Positions 34,853 through 46,366 of a stretch of 64,000 bases of DNA are shown piece after piece. How positions within the stretch are numbered: position 1 is the first letter of the stretch; each line of letters starts with the position of its first letter. The translations under genes were made by a program, and so were the position numbers. Origin of the DNA: Amphirosellinia nigrospora. Lineage: Eukaryota > Ascomycota > Sordariomycetes > Xylariales > Xylariaceae. The DNA lies in contig SCHM01000002.1 of the NCBI GenBank assembly GCA_004123355.1, positions 9,893,569 through 9,957,568 of the forward strand, written 5' to 3'. Below the pieces are notes generated by a model that made no database searches, was not told the origin of the DNA, and saw nothing but the letters and a program-made list of their open reading frames with translations.

Positions 34853-35691
34853 GTGTGACATCGACCAAACCACAAAGAAGGCGTACAATCGGACACCTTG
34901 CCGAAAGAGCGGGCCTCGAGATCCGTCAATTTTCACTTGAATACACACTTTCTCCAAGCACTTGAGCAGCAACTGTATTACGAAGATAGCTGAGATTAAT
35001 TAGTTGATATGTAGATAGCATGAGGGGTAATGTGCGGGCATTGTGAGTCCCACGCAGCGGGTCACGTGGGCTCCTGAGGCCCGAGTCTGAGCCTGAAGGA
35101 GCAGCTACTCGTGAAACTACCCGGGGTATAGAGTCACCGAATATGCTAAAACTGGCCAAGTTCAATCAAAGAGGATCTGTGTTTGAATCCATCATAAGCT
35201 GTAAAGAGACCAAACAAGGTAACAGGCTCGATATCACACGTCCTGAGTTACTTTGTGGTCTCGTTCAAGAAGGGTCGCATTTTGGAGGCCAGGTCCGGGC
35301 GGAACAGAGGGTTGAACAGGGAAATTGTATTTCACTATAGCATCTTGGCCTTTTTGAACAAAGATTTTGTATACTAACGAAGTAAATAGATAGGCAGCAT
35401 TGAGTGGGGGAAGGGTTTAAAACTCGGGGTTAGAATAGGGGTTCATTATAGGGAATGATTCTCTTGAGGTCCAAATGCTTTGCGGCTCCCTATTTATCTA
35501 CAATGTAACCCTATTCAGGGCACTTCGTCAGTACCCAGTTCTCTAAACTTACAATATATCCCTCTTTCGGTTAGCACTCTGGTTGTACGCCATTTTTGTA
35601 GAGGGCTACGCCTCGTGATCTATCATGGCCAATGGCCCCTTGTCTCTAGCTGTATGTCTTGGCCCCGGCTCGGCCCCGATGTTGTGTAACT

Positions 35692-35726
35692 GTTGATCTC
35701 CTGGTTGATCTCCTGGTTGATCTCGG
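35692..35726. repeat. 12-bp tandem repeat, about three copies
   Basis: GTTGATCTCCTG is repeated head to tail, the last copy diverging at its end (GTTGATCTCGG). Confidence 0.65.
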
Positions 35727-36731
35727 CATTGCGGCATAAGCATAGGAGATTGGCTAATATACGTGAGCAGCCTTATACCAAGTCTCGCGCTCACATGATT
35801 ATACCTTCATGTCTTAGTTCAGCCATGTGTGACGGGTTCTCAAACATTTGGCTGCAGCCCACCTATATCACCTAACGAGAGATCACCCTACCCACCGTGT
35901 GTGCATGTGACGGCATTTCCTTATCTTGCCTCGTTCGACTTTTTGGCATTAGTCCAGTTTTTACTCTACTCCATGAGGCCGCTTTACATATAATAGGGAA
36001 TCATCAAGTACTCTTATTAATTTCATAGATATCTAAGTATTGAATTAACCTCGCATTCACTCATCTGAATGTTAGTCTTACATTACTTACGCCAAGTTTG
36101 AAAAGTAATTAAATCACCTCAAAAGCTAGTCCCCCTAAACCGTTACTATAACGCAGCAATCTAAACGCCGAATAGAGACGCCAAGGCATCGCTGTAACCC
36201 ATTTCTCATAGTATCGTGGATATAGACAAAGCGCCTTAAAAGGCTCAGTTTTTCATAATAGTCTATTAGTACTACTACTGTTTCAAGGTTATGCAATACA
36301 AGGAGTGGTATAAATGCGTAGCGATTGTTGTGTTTTTTGTTGTTTTTTGGAGACTATTGATGATTCTGTCTGATTTCACCAACTCGCATGCACCACGAAG
36401 TGCAGCAAGCCCTGCAAACATGAAGAGCAGGTGCCTCCCCAAGTCGCAACATGAGGATGGCCGACAAAAATGATTAAAATGAACGAAGCGTTGGTGGCAG
36501 CAACAAAATGCAGAACGCCAAGCCAAAAGACATACCCTCCCAACTCATGAGACCACCTCAATGCTATTTCTAAGTGCGCGCCGCCCTTGTTCAGGAGTGC
36601 TACCTATGCCATACCCAAGTTTCGTGGGGTCTCATAATGCTACAAGCAGCCCTTCTGTAATAATGTAAAAGGAATTCTATGTATGAAATACGTGGGAAAA
36701 CTCATCATAATTTTTCGTGTTGCCTTTGCAT

Positions 36732-37600
36732 TTAGAAAATGCTGTTGACAAGATTACCACCAAGCGTAGCACCAGCACCGAAGATAGCGGCGTTACCCAA
36801 TTTCTTGCCGATCTTTTACCGCGGCGCCCACCTTCGATTCACCTTGGCCTTGGTTCGAACCTCCTCCTCGGCGACGGCCATGGCGGGACATTCGAGTTGT
36901 AGGGGTTCTGGGCTTGGGGCGGGGTGGGTAGCCGCCGTTGTAGCTAGCAGGAGGCGGCGAGGCGTAGGTAGGTTGGGCGGGGGCGTAGAACCCAGCCTTC
37001 TCGTTATGGTCGATCTGGACGTAGTTCTTGGGGAAGATACCCTCGGCGCCAGTGCGCTCGTTGCGGCCCATCCACCAGTCGTCGTTCATGTACTCGTGCA
37101 CGGCAACGCGGTCATCTTTCTCGAACGACAAGTCACGGTCATCGGCGGCTTGGTAACGGTACACGGCGCGAGCGCGGGCGATGACGGGCTTCGTGGGCGG
37201 CGGTGGTGGGGGATTGTTGCGCGCGGGTAGAGTGGGCGGGCCAGTGGTGTTGTAAGCGGGCGGAGCCGGGTTCGGTGAGGGGTTCTGGTGTAGGGCTAGG
37301 TTGGCCATGGCGTTCACCGGGGGCGACGGATACGGCGGAGGCGGTCCGCGATGCCGGAGTCGGGGCGCCAGACAGGGACGACTCGGTTGGGAGCTGGCGC
37401 GAGATGGAATCGAACACATCATCGCCGATGACGCCGTTCTCCAGCAGGTGCTCGAGTTCCTGCAGGCCGTTGTCAGTAGCGCACGTGGGAATGGAGAGGG
37501 GATGGAGAGGGGCGGTGGACAAAGCGTACATTCTTGATGAGACGTAGCGACTTGTTGTTCGCAATGATTTGCTGACGATCCAGGGGCGGCTGTCGGTCTG
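36732..37600 (-). CDS. LSB1/PIN3-like SH3-domain protein, frame-disrupted
   Basis: Small SH3 protein of the type that binds the actin regulator Las17 in yeast. Exon 1 ends at 37530 with DRQQIIANNKSLRLIKN; its true start is not found in a clean frame. An intron (37529-37460, GTACGC donor, CTACTGAC branch, CTGCAG acceptor) leads to exon 2: ELEHLLENGVIGDDVFDSIS, then a Pro/Ala/Ser-rich linker (PPAYNTTGPPTLPARNNPPP). The SH3 domain starts VIARARAVYRYQAADDRDLS, with NDDWWMGRN and GIFPKNYVQID. A Pro/Gly/Tyr-rich stretch follows, and the conserved C-terminus KKLGNAAIFGAGATLGGNLV ends NSIF* at 36732. The linker and the part after the SH3 domain change frame at least three times, for example before 36830. 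The usual length is 230-300 aa. Neighbours give no further clue. Confidence 0.82.
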
Positions 37601-40600
37601 CACGCACGATGCGTATGCAGACAACCACGGGCGCAAACGGTCGTCTACAGTAAGGCCGACGACGATTTGAGATCGGCGATGCCTCGGCCGGGATCGAGGG
37701 GACTAGACACGATAGGTCGACACCGAGAGGGGTTTCCTGTTCCTGGTAGGAGGTTTGGAACGTGGATAGCTGAAGGGATGTGTCGTGGCCAAGGTAGGTC
37801 AAGTAGGCCAAAGCAATAGTTTGGAGTTTGTTGAAGTGTAGTTGGCGAGTGTTACTGTACAGCCCTCGTATGAGGTGCATGTAGTTTAGACTAGGCTTGG
37901 CATCGCAGGGGTCAGGTGGCGACAACAGGCCTCCTAGCGCTCAGCGGGGCGAAATAGGCGTTGTGTTTTACAGTAGCTCGTTCGTCCCACCACCTAGTCA
38001 CTCTACTGACAGCTGCGTACTCTAACTAGCAGCTGCACGTATTTGCGTAGCTTGGAGGGTGTGCGCACGGGCCGTGAAACCCCTGTCTCGCACTAAGACA
38101 AATTAGAAACATTTCCTAATCTGGTCATCGGAATATCCAGCCCAAAAAAAAAAGGCTTGTCAAGATCGATGGTTACATTCCATTCATACTCATTTCGTTT
38201 AACACCACCGCATAAAAGAAATGAAGCAACATGTATGAAATGAAAGTAAGGTAAAGCTGTGGGATTGCCAGGACATACCAACAAGTGGCAGAGGCTGGTT
38301 ATGTGTAGAACTGTTGCCTAATCTGTGTAGGTGGTCGACTTTTTCGATCGATTTTGCAAAACTACCACAACCTCTCCATCTCTGGCTTACACCAAACAGG
38401 ACGATCGAGTGGTTGGTCCCTTGCTCTAGCGAGAAAACAGACGAGGCGGCCAGAAAGGAACACGGTAGTGGGAGCTGGAACCGATGACTGGCGCATCTGA
38501 GCAACGTGCTGCAATGTCCAGCATCCGTACGTCATCTACGCCAACAATGCCAGCATGACCTTATTGCCGGCCAGGATGTCTCTCGGCTAATGGGTTGCAT
38601 CTTCCCACATCTTCCCACTGCCATGGTTTGGCAAGTCTGCATCTTCTCGGCGTTTCCCTGCCCACACGAGCAAGGCATGCGGAAGTAAGCATATAGTCGT
38701 AGCCACTGCCTTGTTTATCCCGGTTGCTCGCACACTTATTGGAGGTGGCGTGCTTAGCGTGGCTCAGCTGCGGTCTGGGGGAACTCCCGTTCGGCGCCCA
38801 CTCTCAGTATAACTCATCAGCATCACGGTTCATCACCGCCTCCGGGCTTCTCAACGAGCGCCTCCGATAGAAGAGGAATCCTATCTGTTCAATTGATTGT
38901 TTCAGCCATCTGACAGGACCGTACAGGCCAGACGCACGGAACTACCCATCCCGGATCTATCGGGACTAATAATAGGGTACACATGCCCAACAAAGCAAAG
39001 AGGGTTGGAAGCGAGATGCGGGCCTAAGGAGTAATACATTAGAGGCGCTACTGTACAGTATTTACAGTATTGATGTGGAAATGGCTTTTAGCGTAGCGTC
39101 CCACGCCACGTCAGGGCGTAGGGGCGTAGGGTTGACAGGTGCCGTCTATGATTTGACAACGGACGCTGTAATCTCAGCGTCTGTGGTCTGTCTGCAGGAC
39201 CTGCCAGCACAGTTGGGCGCGCGACAAGTCCACGCTAACGGCACGTCGTGAGTCCTCTAGTTCCGCTCTCCGCTAGGTAGTCTGGGCCGCCGAGTCTAAA
39301 GCTAGAATCCACATGGATCCCCACAGCCCTGGCTAGTGCCAGCGAACCGGAAGCCAGGGCTGGCCTGAGCTCTCCACTCCCTACCCGGTATTCTTCTCCC
39401 GCCCACTTCCGCGCGTCTACCCCAGGCCCAGGCCCTTGTATCTTGGCATGGGCCAACTACACAAAGTCGGGCCCATCCATCTCCATCTCATGTAAGCCAG
39501 GCATATCGTTCGATTCGTCGGCTACGTGCAGGTACATAAATCTTGGACTAGTTCACCCACTGTAGAATTTTTGCATCTTCCATGGAAGCATGCTAATTAT
39601 CCTTTAGCGCCAGCGACTGTGTTCGGCACGGCTCGTCTATACGTAGCCTAACGATGATAGTAGTAGTCTTGATATAACCCGGCGTAAATCCTCGGCTTAC
39701 GCTAACTCAGCCGCAGCCCATGGGTGACTAAACTCATCGACTTACCACAACGGGCTAATTAACCAGCCATCCTCGGCACGTTCCCGTTCCCTTCATCTTA
39801 GGTAGGAAATTGGAAACTAATGAGCCTCTCGCCCGTTGAGCATGCTGGTACGAATCTTCTAGCTTCTCAATACTGGAGCTATTTTGGGTGGTAGGGGTTG
39901 AAAGGGGCCAGCGTAGCTCAGCAGAATTTGTAGAAGCTACAGCAGATAGTTTACGTACTATCTCCAAACGATACGCTAGCGAACACGCGCTGCTTAGCTC
40001 AAGCGGCTAAGTAAGTATGCGTAAGCATGTCGTCTTCTTTCTTAGCCGAAGGAAGCAAGTAAGAAGGCCTTTACAGCAGCCTCCGACGTCATCGCATAGT
40101 CATTCTGAAGCCCAGCTGTGACTCGTGGGATGAAAGAGCTTGTTAGTTGCATTCACAATTACAGATTTATCCGGCTCCTGAGTATGCTCGTCTGATTTAC
40201 GACTCTGATGGTGCCTTGACTAGACGGCCGGTCTGACCGTCGATCATTTCCCGAATTTGACTTCTCGAGGCGACGTTCCCTGGCATCCAATCCATGGATC
40301 AAAACTGGGATCGTGCATATGCTAGTTAAACTATAGATTTACTCTCAACAATGGCAACTCCATCGCCGATCAATTTCTTTCCTGGGACGACAATCGGCAG
40401 GTTAGGAAGAGCGGAAGCAGGGCCATACAATATTCGCACCCCTTCGATAAATTGTATGAACAGTACATACCTTGTTACTGCAACACGCAATCACAAGATC
40501 GGTTTATCTAGTATTATATCTAGCATTATGATAAGATTTTGAATCACGTATCAGTTTAGAATCACAAGAATAATAAGAATATTTTTTAGCTGGTTTTTTG

Positions 40601-41103
40601 TCAGATACTGAGGTGTAATTGACAGAGAATACTCCTATAGGAGGATAGTAGGGGTGTGTGAAAATTTCTTTCGACCCGGCTTTTGGGAAGAGCTGACCAG
40701 ATCTGGCGCAGACACCCCCCGTCTCCTTAGGTACTAATGGCGATGGGATATCCGATCGTAAGTAGTGTATACGCAGTAGTATCAAAGAATAGAATCCACC
40801 GACATGGGTGAGAGATGAGGCATCGTGGATCAGCTGTCACTCATCGGGCGCTTGGATACGGACTTGATGGCGACATTTGGGATACTGGTGGCCTTGAAGA
40901 GAGTAAACAACACTCGTTCGAAATTTTATAAATATCCGACGTTCCACCCGCTCAATAACCAACATTCTCTCTTCACCACTCAGGCAGATTTCACCGGTCT
41001 TTCCAGCTTCCCGCTTCTAGCTCTTCAAACTTCTGTGTCTTTGCACACTCTCTCAGCAAAAGAACCAACAGAGTTCCAATCTTTTTTAATAACAGCAGCC
41101 AAA
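37601..41103. other. Gene-poor intergenic region
   Basis: 3.5 kb without a recognisable gene. The part next to 37600-37930 is an open minus-strand frame and may be the 5' leader of the SH3 gene. Short ORFs elsewhere show no motif. The right end is the hydrophobin promoter. Confidence 0.4.
40925..40933 (+). promoter_or_regulatory. TATA box of the hydrophobin gene
   Basis: TTATAAATA lies about 175 bp upstream of the hydrophobin ATG. A C/T-rich leader (TCTCTCTTCACC and similar) follows, as expected for a strongly expressed fungal secreted-protein gene. Confidence 0.5.
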
Positions 41104-42091
41104 ATGCGTTACTCTATTCTCTTCACCACGGCTCTTGCCACCGCTGTCGCGGCCGGCCCCATCGACCTTCTCAACCTGAACGGCGGATACCCGGTTACCT
41201 CCTCCTCTTCCGAGGGTTATCCTACAACCACCACCACCAAGCCTGGTAACGGTTACCCAACCACCACCACCACTCAGCCTGGCGGTGGCTACCCGACTAC
41301 CACTACCGCTCCCGGCGGTGGTCACCCTACTACCACCACCACTCCCGGCGGCGGTAACCCAACCACCACCACCACCTGGGGAGGAGATCACCCTACCACC
41401 ACCACCACTTGGGGCGGTGACCACCCGACCACCACCACCACTCCCGGTGGCGGCAACCCAACTACCACCACCACCTGGGGCGGTAACCCTACTACCACCA
41501 CTACTCCGGCGGTGGCCACCCCACGACCACCACCACCTCTGCTCCCGGCGGTGGTTACCCTACTTCCTCCACCACTGCTCCCGGTGGCGGCAACCCTACT
41601 ACCACCACTGCTCCTGGTGGCGGTAACCCTACTACTACCACTGCTCCTGGCGGCGGTTACCCTACCTCCTCCACTACCGCTCCCGGTGGCGGTAACCCTA
41701 CTACCAGCTCTGGCGGAGCTTATCCCACCGGAGGCAACGGCGGCGGCTACGACGCCTGCCCCAGCGGACTCTACAGCGTCCCGCAGTGCTGCGCTACCGA
41801 CATCCTCGGAATTGCTGACCTCGACTGCCACAGCCGTAAGTGTTCTCGCCCCCTGATTCAACTATACAGCAGGATCTAACATCTCACAGCTGCCGCTGTT
41901 CCCAGCAGCCCCTCCAGCTTCCGCAGCATCTGCGCTGCCGGTGGCCAACGCGCCCGCTGCTGTGTCATCCCTGTTGTAAGTTCTCCCGCAATGCCGAGTC
42001 TATCAGCCGGTTAACTAACCATTTCACCTCACAGCTTGGCCAGTCTCTTCTCTGCACTTCCCCCTGGAGTCTAAGTGCCGACGCCGACTGA
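41104..42091 (+). CDS. Class II hydrophobin with repeat-rich N-terminal extension
   Basis: Surface-active secreted protein. The signal peptide is MRYSILFTTALATAVAA. Next come about 200 residues of tandem GGGxPTTTTT-type repeats (41200-41720), then the hydrophobin domain. Exons: 41104-41835, 41890-41975 and 42035-42091. Cysteine spacing matches class II: C-9-CC-11-C-16-C-8-CC-10-C, within ACPSGLYSVPQCC, DLDC, RSIC, RARCC and SLLC. One frame change is needed inside the repeats: ACTCCGGCGG near 41506 lacks a C, after which PGGGHPTTTTTSAPGGGYP continues. At the end, the straight frame gives SPWSLSADAD and stops at 42091; one extra C in the run near 42060 would give a shorter ending, SPPGV. Most class II hydrophobins are about 100 aa, so the extension is unusual though known in a few fungi. 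I start at 41104, not the upstream in-frame ATG at 40825, because of the signal peptide. Confidence 0.92.
41200..41720 (+). repeat. Tandem 27-36 bp coding repeats (GGGxPTTTTT)
   Basis: About 15 degenerate copies of a unit encoding Pro-Gly-Gly-Gly-X-Pro followed by Thr or Ser runs; X varies (Tyr, His, Asn) and some copies have Trp-Gly-Gly-Asp instead. Thr-rich repeats are probable O-glycosylation sites. Copy number is likely to vary between strains. Confidence 0.85.
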
Positions 42092-42877
42092 TCCCGCCTC
42101 ATCCTAAAGACCGGTGGCTGCCAAAGAGAGAGTGGCAGAGCACAGAAGGATTTCACCACACTCGTTTTTCACGCCTGTCTTCGTGGCTGATGTAGCCGTA
42201 TCGATCGTTTTTGATGGAAAAAAAGGATTCCGGCTCCCCCACCCGCCAGGGTCTTCAGTACCTGGTTTTTAACGTGCCTACACACTAATGTTGCGAGCGA
42301 GCGTTGTCGTTGTTGCCTGTTGATATTTGAAAAAGCGTTACCTATATTTACCTGTCTATAATTATTCATATACGAGATAATTATATAATGTTGAATTTCT
42401 CGAATTCACCATAACCTAAATCCTCTAGTGTTTTTTCCATCCTACTTACTGTGAACTGTGTGTGCGCATCTGGCTTTTCTATACATTGAACTAATTACAC
42501 AAATGTCTTAGCTGAAGCCTTTAACTTCTTCTAGCGGTGCTCTATATGCAACCTCTCTACATAGCCGTGGCGCTTCCTTAAATGGGAAGAGTTGATTTAC
42601 TTGACAGCGGGCTGTCACCCGGATCGTCAGCACAACGCATTCGCGTTCGGGACGAAAGTTAAAATTTTGTTAAAAGAGGGTCCGGCGGGAAACTAAGACG
42701 CGTTGCATTGATCGACACAACTAACCTTAGTTTTTTTCCCTTCCTTTCTTGCTGGGTCGGCAAAAGTGAGCCGAAGGAGGAGAGAGATCTACTTATTTCT
42801 AAGTAGTAAAGATTGTATACCTAATGTTTTTTACCTAGGTTAGATAATTCTGGGTATAGCTAGCATGCATGATGCAC
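42092..42877. other. Intergenic
   Basis: 3' region of the hydrophobin gene and AT-rich spacer. No gene recognised. Confidence 0.45.
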
Positions 42878-43470
42878 CTAAGTAGTGTGTTTTTTTTTAT
42901 ACCTTACTACAAGTACACTAGCTAAATAAGCCACGCCTTCGGCATCATTAACATCCGTAAAATCTACACCCCCCTTCCGAAAAAACCAAAGACCGAGGAT
43001 CCGAAGATAATTACCCAACAATTTGAAGAAGAACTTCGTGCCACTGTGTACATCCAACAAACCAACCATTTCAATGACAGTGTTTTCCCCCTGCATGGAT
43101 TGTACATGAATGCAATTTCTTTCTCAAGTCTCACTCCCTGTGGAAATGCAGGTCCAGATGCATCCACGACATCGATATCCACTCGGCAATAGGATTGGTC
43201 ACGTGACGAGCGAGACTAGTAGGCCCAGCCGAGCCCTGAGCAAAAGCGGCATGTGAGCTAAACCTAATCTATCACATCCTACAAAAGCGGTAAGAATTCT
43301 ATCTGGCGGAATCCTGACCAGGGGCCCACCACGTCCTTTTGACGATCCGGCTCGAATGGCAATGGATAAAAGTGGGTCGGTTGGTGTCGCAGGATGCTGG
43401 GCACCGGTAGTCCAGGTCGTTCCTTAATATAGTTGGATAGGTCTGGCCAATGACCCATGTTCAAGGGCAC
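42878..43470 (-). CDS. Possible SnoaL/NTF2-like protein, frame-disrupted
   Basis: Three short minus-strand frames line up as one product: WPDLSNYIKERPGLPVPSIL to VVGPWSGFRQ (43470-43279), DIDVVDASGPAFPQGVRLEK (from 43182) and NTVIEMVGLLDVHSGTKFFF (from 43096). The last two resemble the second half of fungal SnoaL-like small cyclase/isomerase folds, where a 'flexible loop, then V.E....D' pattern ends the domain. The join at 43096 needs a one- or two-base change. The N-terminal part is not convincingly related. I give this as a tentative fold-level call; a pseudogene is equally possible. Confidence 0.35.
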
Positions 43471-43751
43471 CGATCCGTCAGCCGGGATGACAATGCAACT
43501 TCATTGGATGGGCGTTGTCGAATCCTAGGCCACCACTCCTAGGCTACTGCTACCTACTACAAGAGAAGGTCGTCTCACAACAGAATGAGGGATTGGTCTG
43601 AAATGTATTACATCACATGCATGTGATGCTATATGGGTTGATGCGATCCAAGTGATATTCAAGTTGTACTACCAAACTATGCCACGTGCCAACATCAAAG
43701 TCGTTAGAAAAATCTACATTTCTATAATCCGCCATCCTTCCAGGTATCATT

Positions 43752-45597
43752 TTAAACAAACTTGCTATCCTTGACAGCGTACTTGTCGACATATTCATCC
43801 ACCGACATGGCCTCCAACTTCTTAGAGTCCATACCCAGCTCCACAAGCTCCTTCACTTGCGCCTCTGAGAAGTGAGGGGATAGGTGGCGCTGGTACTTGG
43901 CGAGGATGTGCGGCTTGGCCTCTTCTCTCCGGAGTCGGTGACCGAGGGGTGCCTCAACCACCACCTCATCGAGCACCGTACCATCGTTGAGCTCTACAGT
44001 CAGAGCGTTCGAGATGGTGCGAAGCGCCGGGTCGTGGTAATCCTTTGTGAACTGTGGGTCCTCGACACACTTGATCTTCTGTCGCAGAGACTCGACCAGG
44101 GGCGACGTCGCCGCCTCGCCGCCGTCTGTGTAGTCCGTAGCCTCGAGCCGTCCGAACACGAGCATGACGGAGCACATGTACTGAATGCAGTGGTCGCGGT
44201 CTGCAAAGTTGTCCATGGGCTTGAACTGCTTGTCGATGATACGGACACAGGCCTCGTGTGTTCGGCATGTGACGCCCTTGATGTCGCCGCTGATTTGCCC
44301 ATCTCCTTAAGTTTCTGGAAGATCTTGGATGACGCCTCCACTGCTGTTTGGGAGTGGAATTCCGCTACGTACATACAGTCAGCAAGACAATAACATAGAT
44401 TACAGAAAAAAGGGGGTGGGGTAGTATGAAGACGTACCAGGATAGGAAACCTTGAAAAGGACGTTCTCCATGACATAGCTACCGTAGGGGCGCTGGAACT
44501 CGAACTTGTTACCCTTAAAGAGGACATCGTAAAAGCCCCAGACGGGAGCCGACAAAACGGTGGGGATGCCAGGTTCGCCCTTCATGACCTTCAGAGCCAG
44601 GTTGACGGCGCGCTGACACGCATCACCCGCAGCCCACGACTTACGGGACATGGTGTTGGGAGAATGACGGTAGGTACGCAAGCTCTGGCCATCGACCCAG
44701 GCCTGGGTTACGGCATCGGCGATTTGAGAGTCGCTGAGACCCAACATCTGAGATACGACGGCGGTGCTCGCGACCTTGACCAAAACAACGTGGTCGAGAC
44801 CCACTTTGTTGTAAGAGTTGAGAAGGGCTAGGCAACCCTGGATCTCATGGGCCTTGATCATACCCTCGAGGACATCACGAATGCTAAATATCTTGCCGTT
44901 CGCGAGGTTGCCGCCGGCCTTGTTGGTCCGGTTGACCCAGTCGGTGACGGCCAAGATGGCGCCGAGGTTGTCAGACGGATGCCCCCATTCAGCAGCCAGC
45001 CAGCAGTCGTTGTAATCGAGCCACCGAATCATGGCGCCAATGTTAAAGGCGCCATTGACGGGATCGAGGACGAAGTCGGTACCCGGGACCTTGGTGCCGT
45101 TGGGGACGACGGTGCCAGGGACGATGGGCCCCAAAAGCTTGGTGCACTCCTTGAAGCGTAACCCTTCAAGACCACAGCCTAGCGTGTCGAGGAATACCCA
45201 TCGTGCTGTGTCGAACTGTGTTGTTGAAAAAAAAGATTGCGCCGGTTAGCCGCGGTTCTACCCAGAACAGGCGGGGTCAAGGAAAGAGCTGATGGGGCCA
45301 ACAGCTTACAGCTAATTCAGAGTTGATAGGTTTCACGACATAGTTTGTTATGTCTTGGATTTCGGGGTCGTATCCCTTCTGCTGTGAGGGCATAGGAGCA
45401 GCAGACATTTTGGCGGTGGTTGTGGAAAAGTTGTGGTGACGGTAGAGAGGAAGAGAAGAGGTGGCGGCGGCGCGGGCAGCGTTGCTGGAGGACGCTAATG
45501 ATGGGCCGAATGCGCGTGTAGATGTAGGTGCCAGAGGGGTCGACCGGAGCCGCAGCGACTTCGAAGCGGTTCGGATGCTCCGATGAACGGCAGACAT
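43752..45597 (-). CDS. 2-methylcitrate dehydratase, mitochondrial (PrpD family)
   Basis: Methylcitrate-cycle enzyme that dehydrates 2-methylcitrate during propionyl-CoA disposal. Exons: 45597-45310, 45215-44438 and 44364-43752. The N-terminus ([20 protein letters not shown]) is a typical mitochondrial presequence; the ATG at 45597 has a strong ATCACC context and is preferred to one at 45627. PrpD landmarks: [110 protein letters not shown] and [10 protein letters not shown]. One frame change is needed near 44296 (GCGGCGACATC), after which DIKGVT and [10 protein letters not shown] continue. With it the length is about 560 aa, normal. The gene is otherwise clean, with few errors compared with its neighbours. 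Confidence 0.95.
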
Positions 45598-45627
45598 GGT
45601 GATGTGTAACCTAATGGTGTTGAGCAA

Positions 45628-46366
45628 CCAGCAAGGTCGTCCTCCTCAGAACCAGCAGAGACAAACAGACAAACCACGACACTGTGGCTCGTTTACCGGA
45701 GGAGAAATCGGTCGGATGAGGGAAGAAGAGAAATAAAAGCTCAGATGGCAATCGGTGAAACTCGAAGGCAGTCAATTGACTATAATCATTGGTCAGATCG
45801 GGGGGCTTCCGTCTCGCTAGCCCCGGCTCACTCAGCAGAGGCCGAGATACCTAGGCAGCCTAGTCCCAGTCGGGTAAGTCGCTAACGAAGTAAAGCTGGA
45901 GAAGGCGGGCAACCCCTCCAATACCTTCAGCAAACCCCCAAAAATTCAATTGTTGGTGGGGTCGGGTGCTAACCCAGGCTCCCATTAGCCCGTTCAATGC
46001 CGGGTGTATCCCTCGGAAGCCGTTCAGCGATAGGTATTTTTATACAGTATTTTCATCCTCGGCTTAATTATTACACACAGAATATATCAGATAGAGGTAC
46101 GTATAACAACAAGCCTACATCACCGTAGAGGTGTTTTCTCACCAACCCGTGAACCGGTTTATTAGGTTAGAAGCGTAAATATAGTTCAAGTATGTTCATT
46201 GCGTAAAGTGAATATCGTAAACCTGCTTGCTGCAGAATCTGGTATATCTTCCTCTCTTAAACAGGCCAAACGGCGTGGCGGTCACAGTATCGGGATTCTC
46301 ATCTGTAAAAAAATAAAAATATCAAAAAGCTAGGCTACCTTAGTATCTACCAACATTTCTCAAGTG
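45628..46366. other. Intergenic
   Basis: Promoter of the methylcitrate dehydratase gene on the left and an AT-rich spacer on the right. No gene recognised. Confidence 0.5.

Larger units (their letters stand above)
33986..36731. other. Gene-poor intergenic region with short tandem repeats
   Basis: 2.7 kb. It contains imperfect tandem repeats at 34797-34852 and a 12-bp unit (GTTGATCTCCTG) repeated about three times at 35692-35726. A minus-strand ORF at 36376-36561 (MRWSHELGGYVFWLG start) is hydrophobic and could be an exon of a small membrane protein, without further support. Confidence 0.4.

Noticed and set aside
33986-36731. Transposon remnant in the gene-poor gap
   Set aside because: No transposase or reverse-transcriptase motif, terminal repeats or target duplications visible; only short tandem repeats.
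40825-41103. In-frame upstream start for the hydrophobin at 40825
   Set aside because: It would bury the signal peptide and includes the TATA box and C/T-rich leader.
41086-41861. Long minus-strand ORFs (112 and 157 aa) over the hydrophobin
   Set aside because: Gly/Val-rich mirror of the Thr/Pro repeat on the coding strand.
44000-44527. Minus-strand 175-aa ORF over the PrpD gene
   Set aside because: Ser/Arg-rich off-frame reading of PrpD exon 3 and the adjoining intron.
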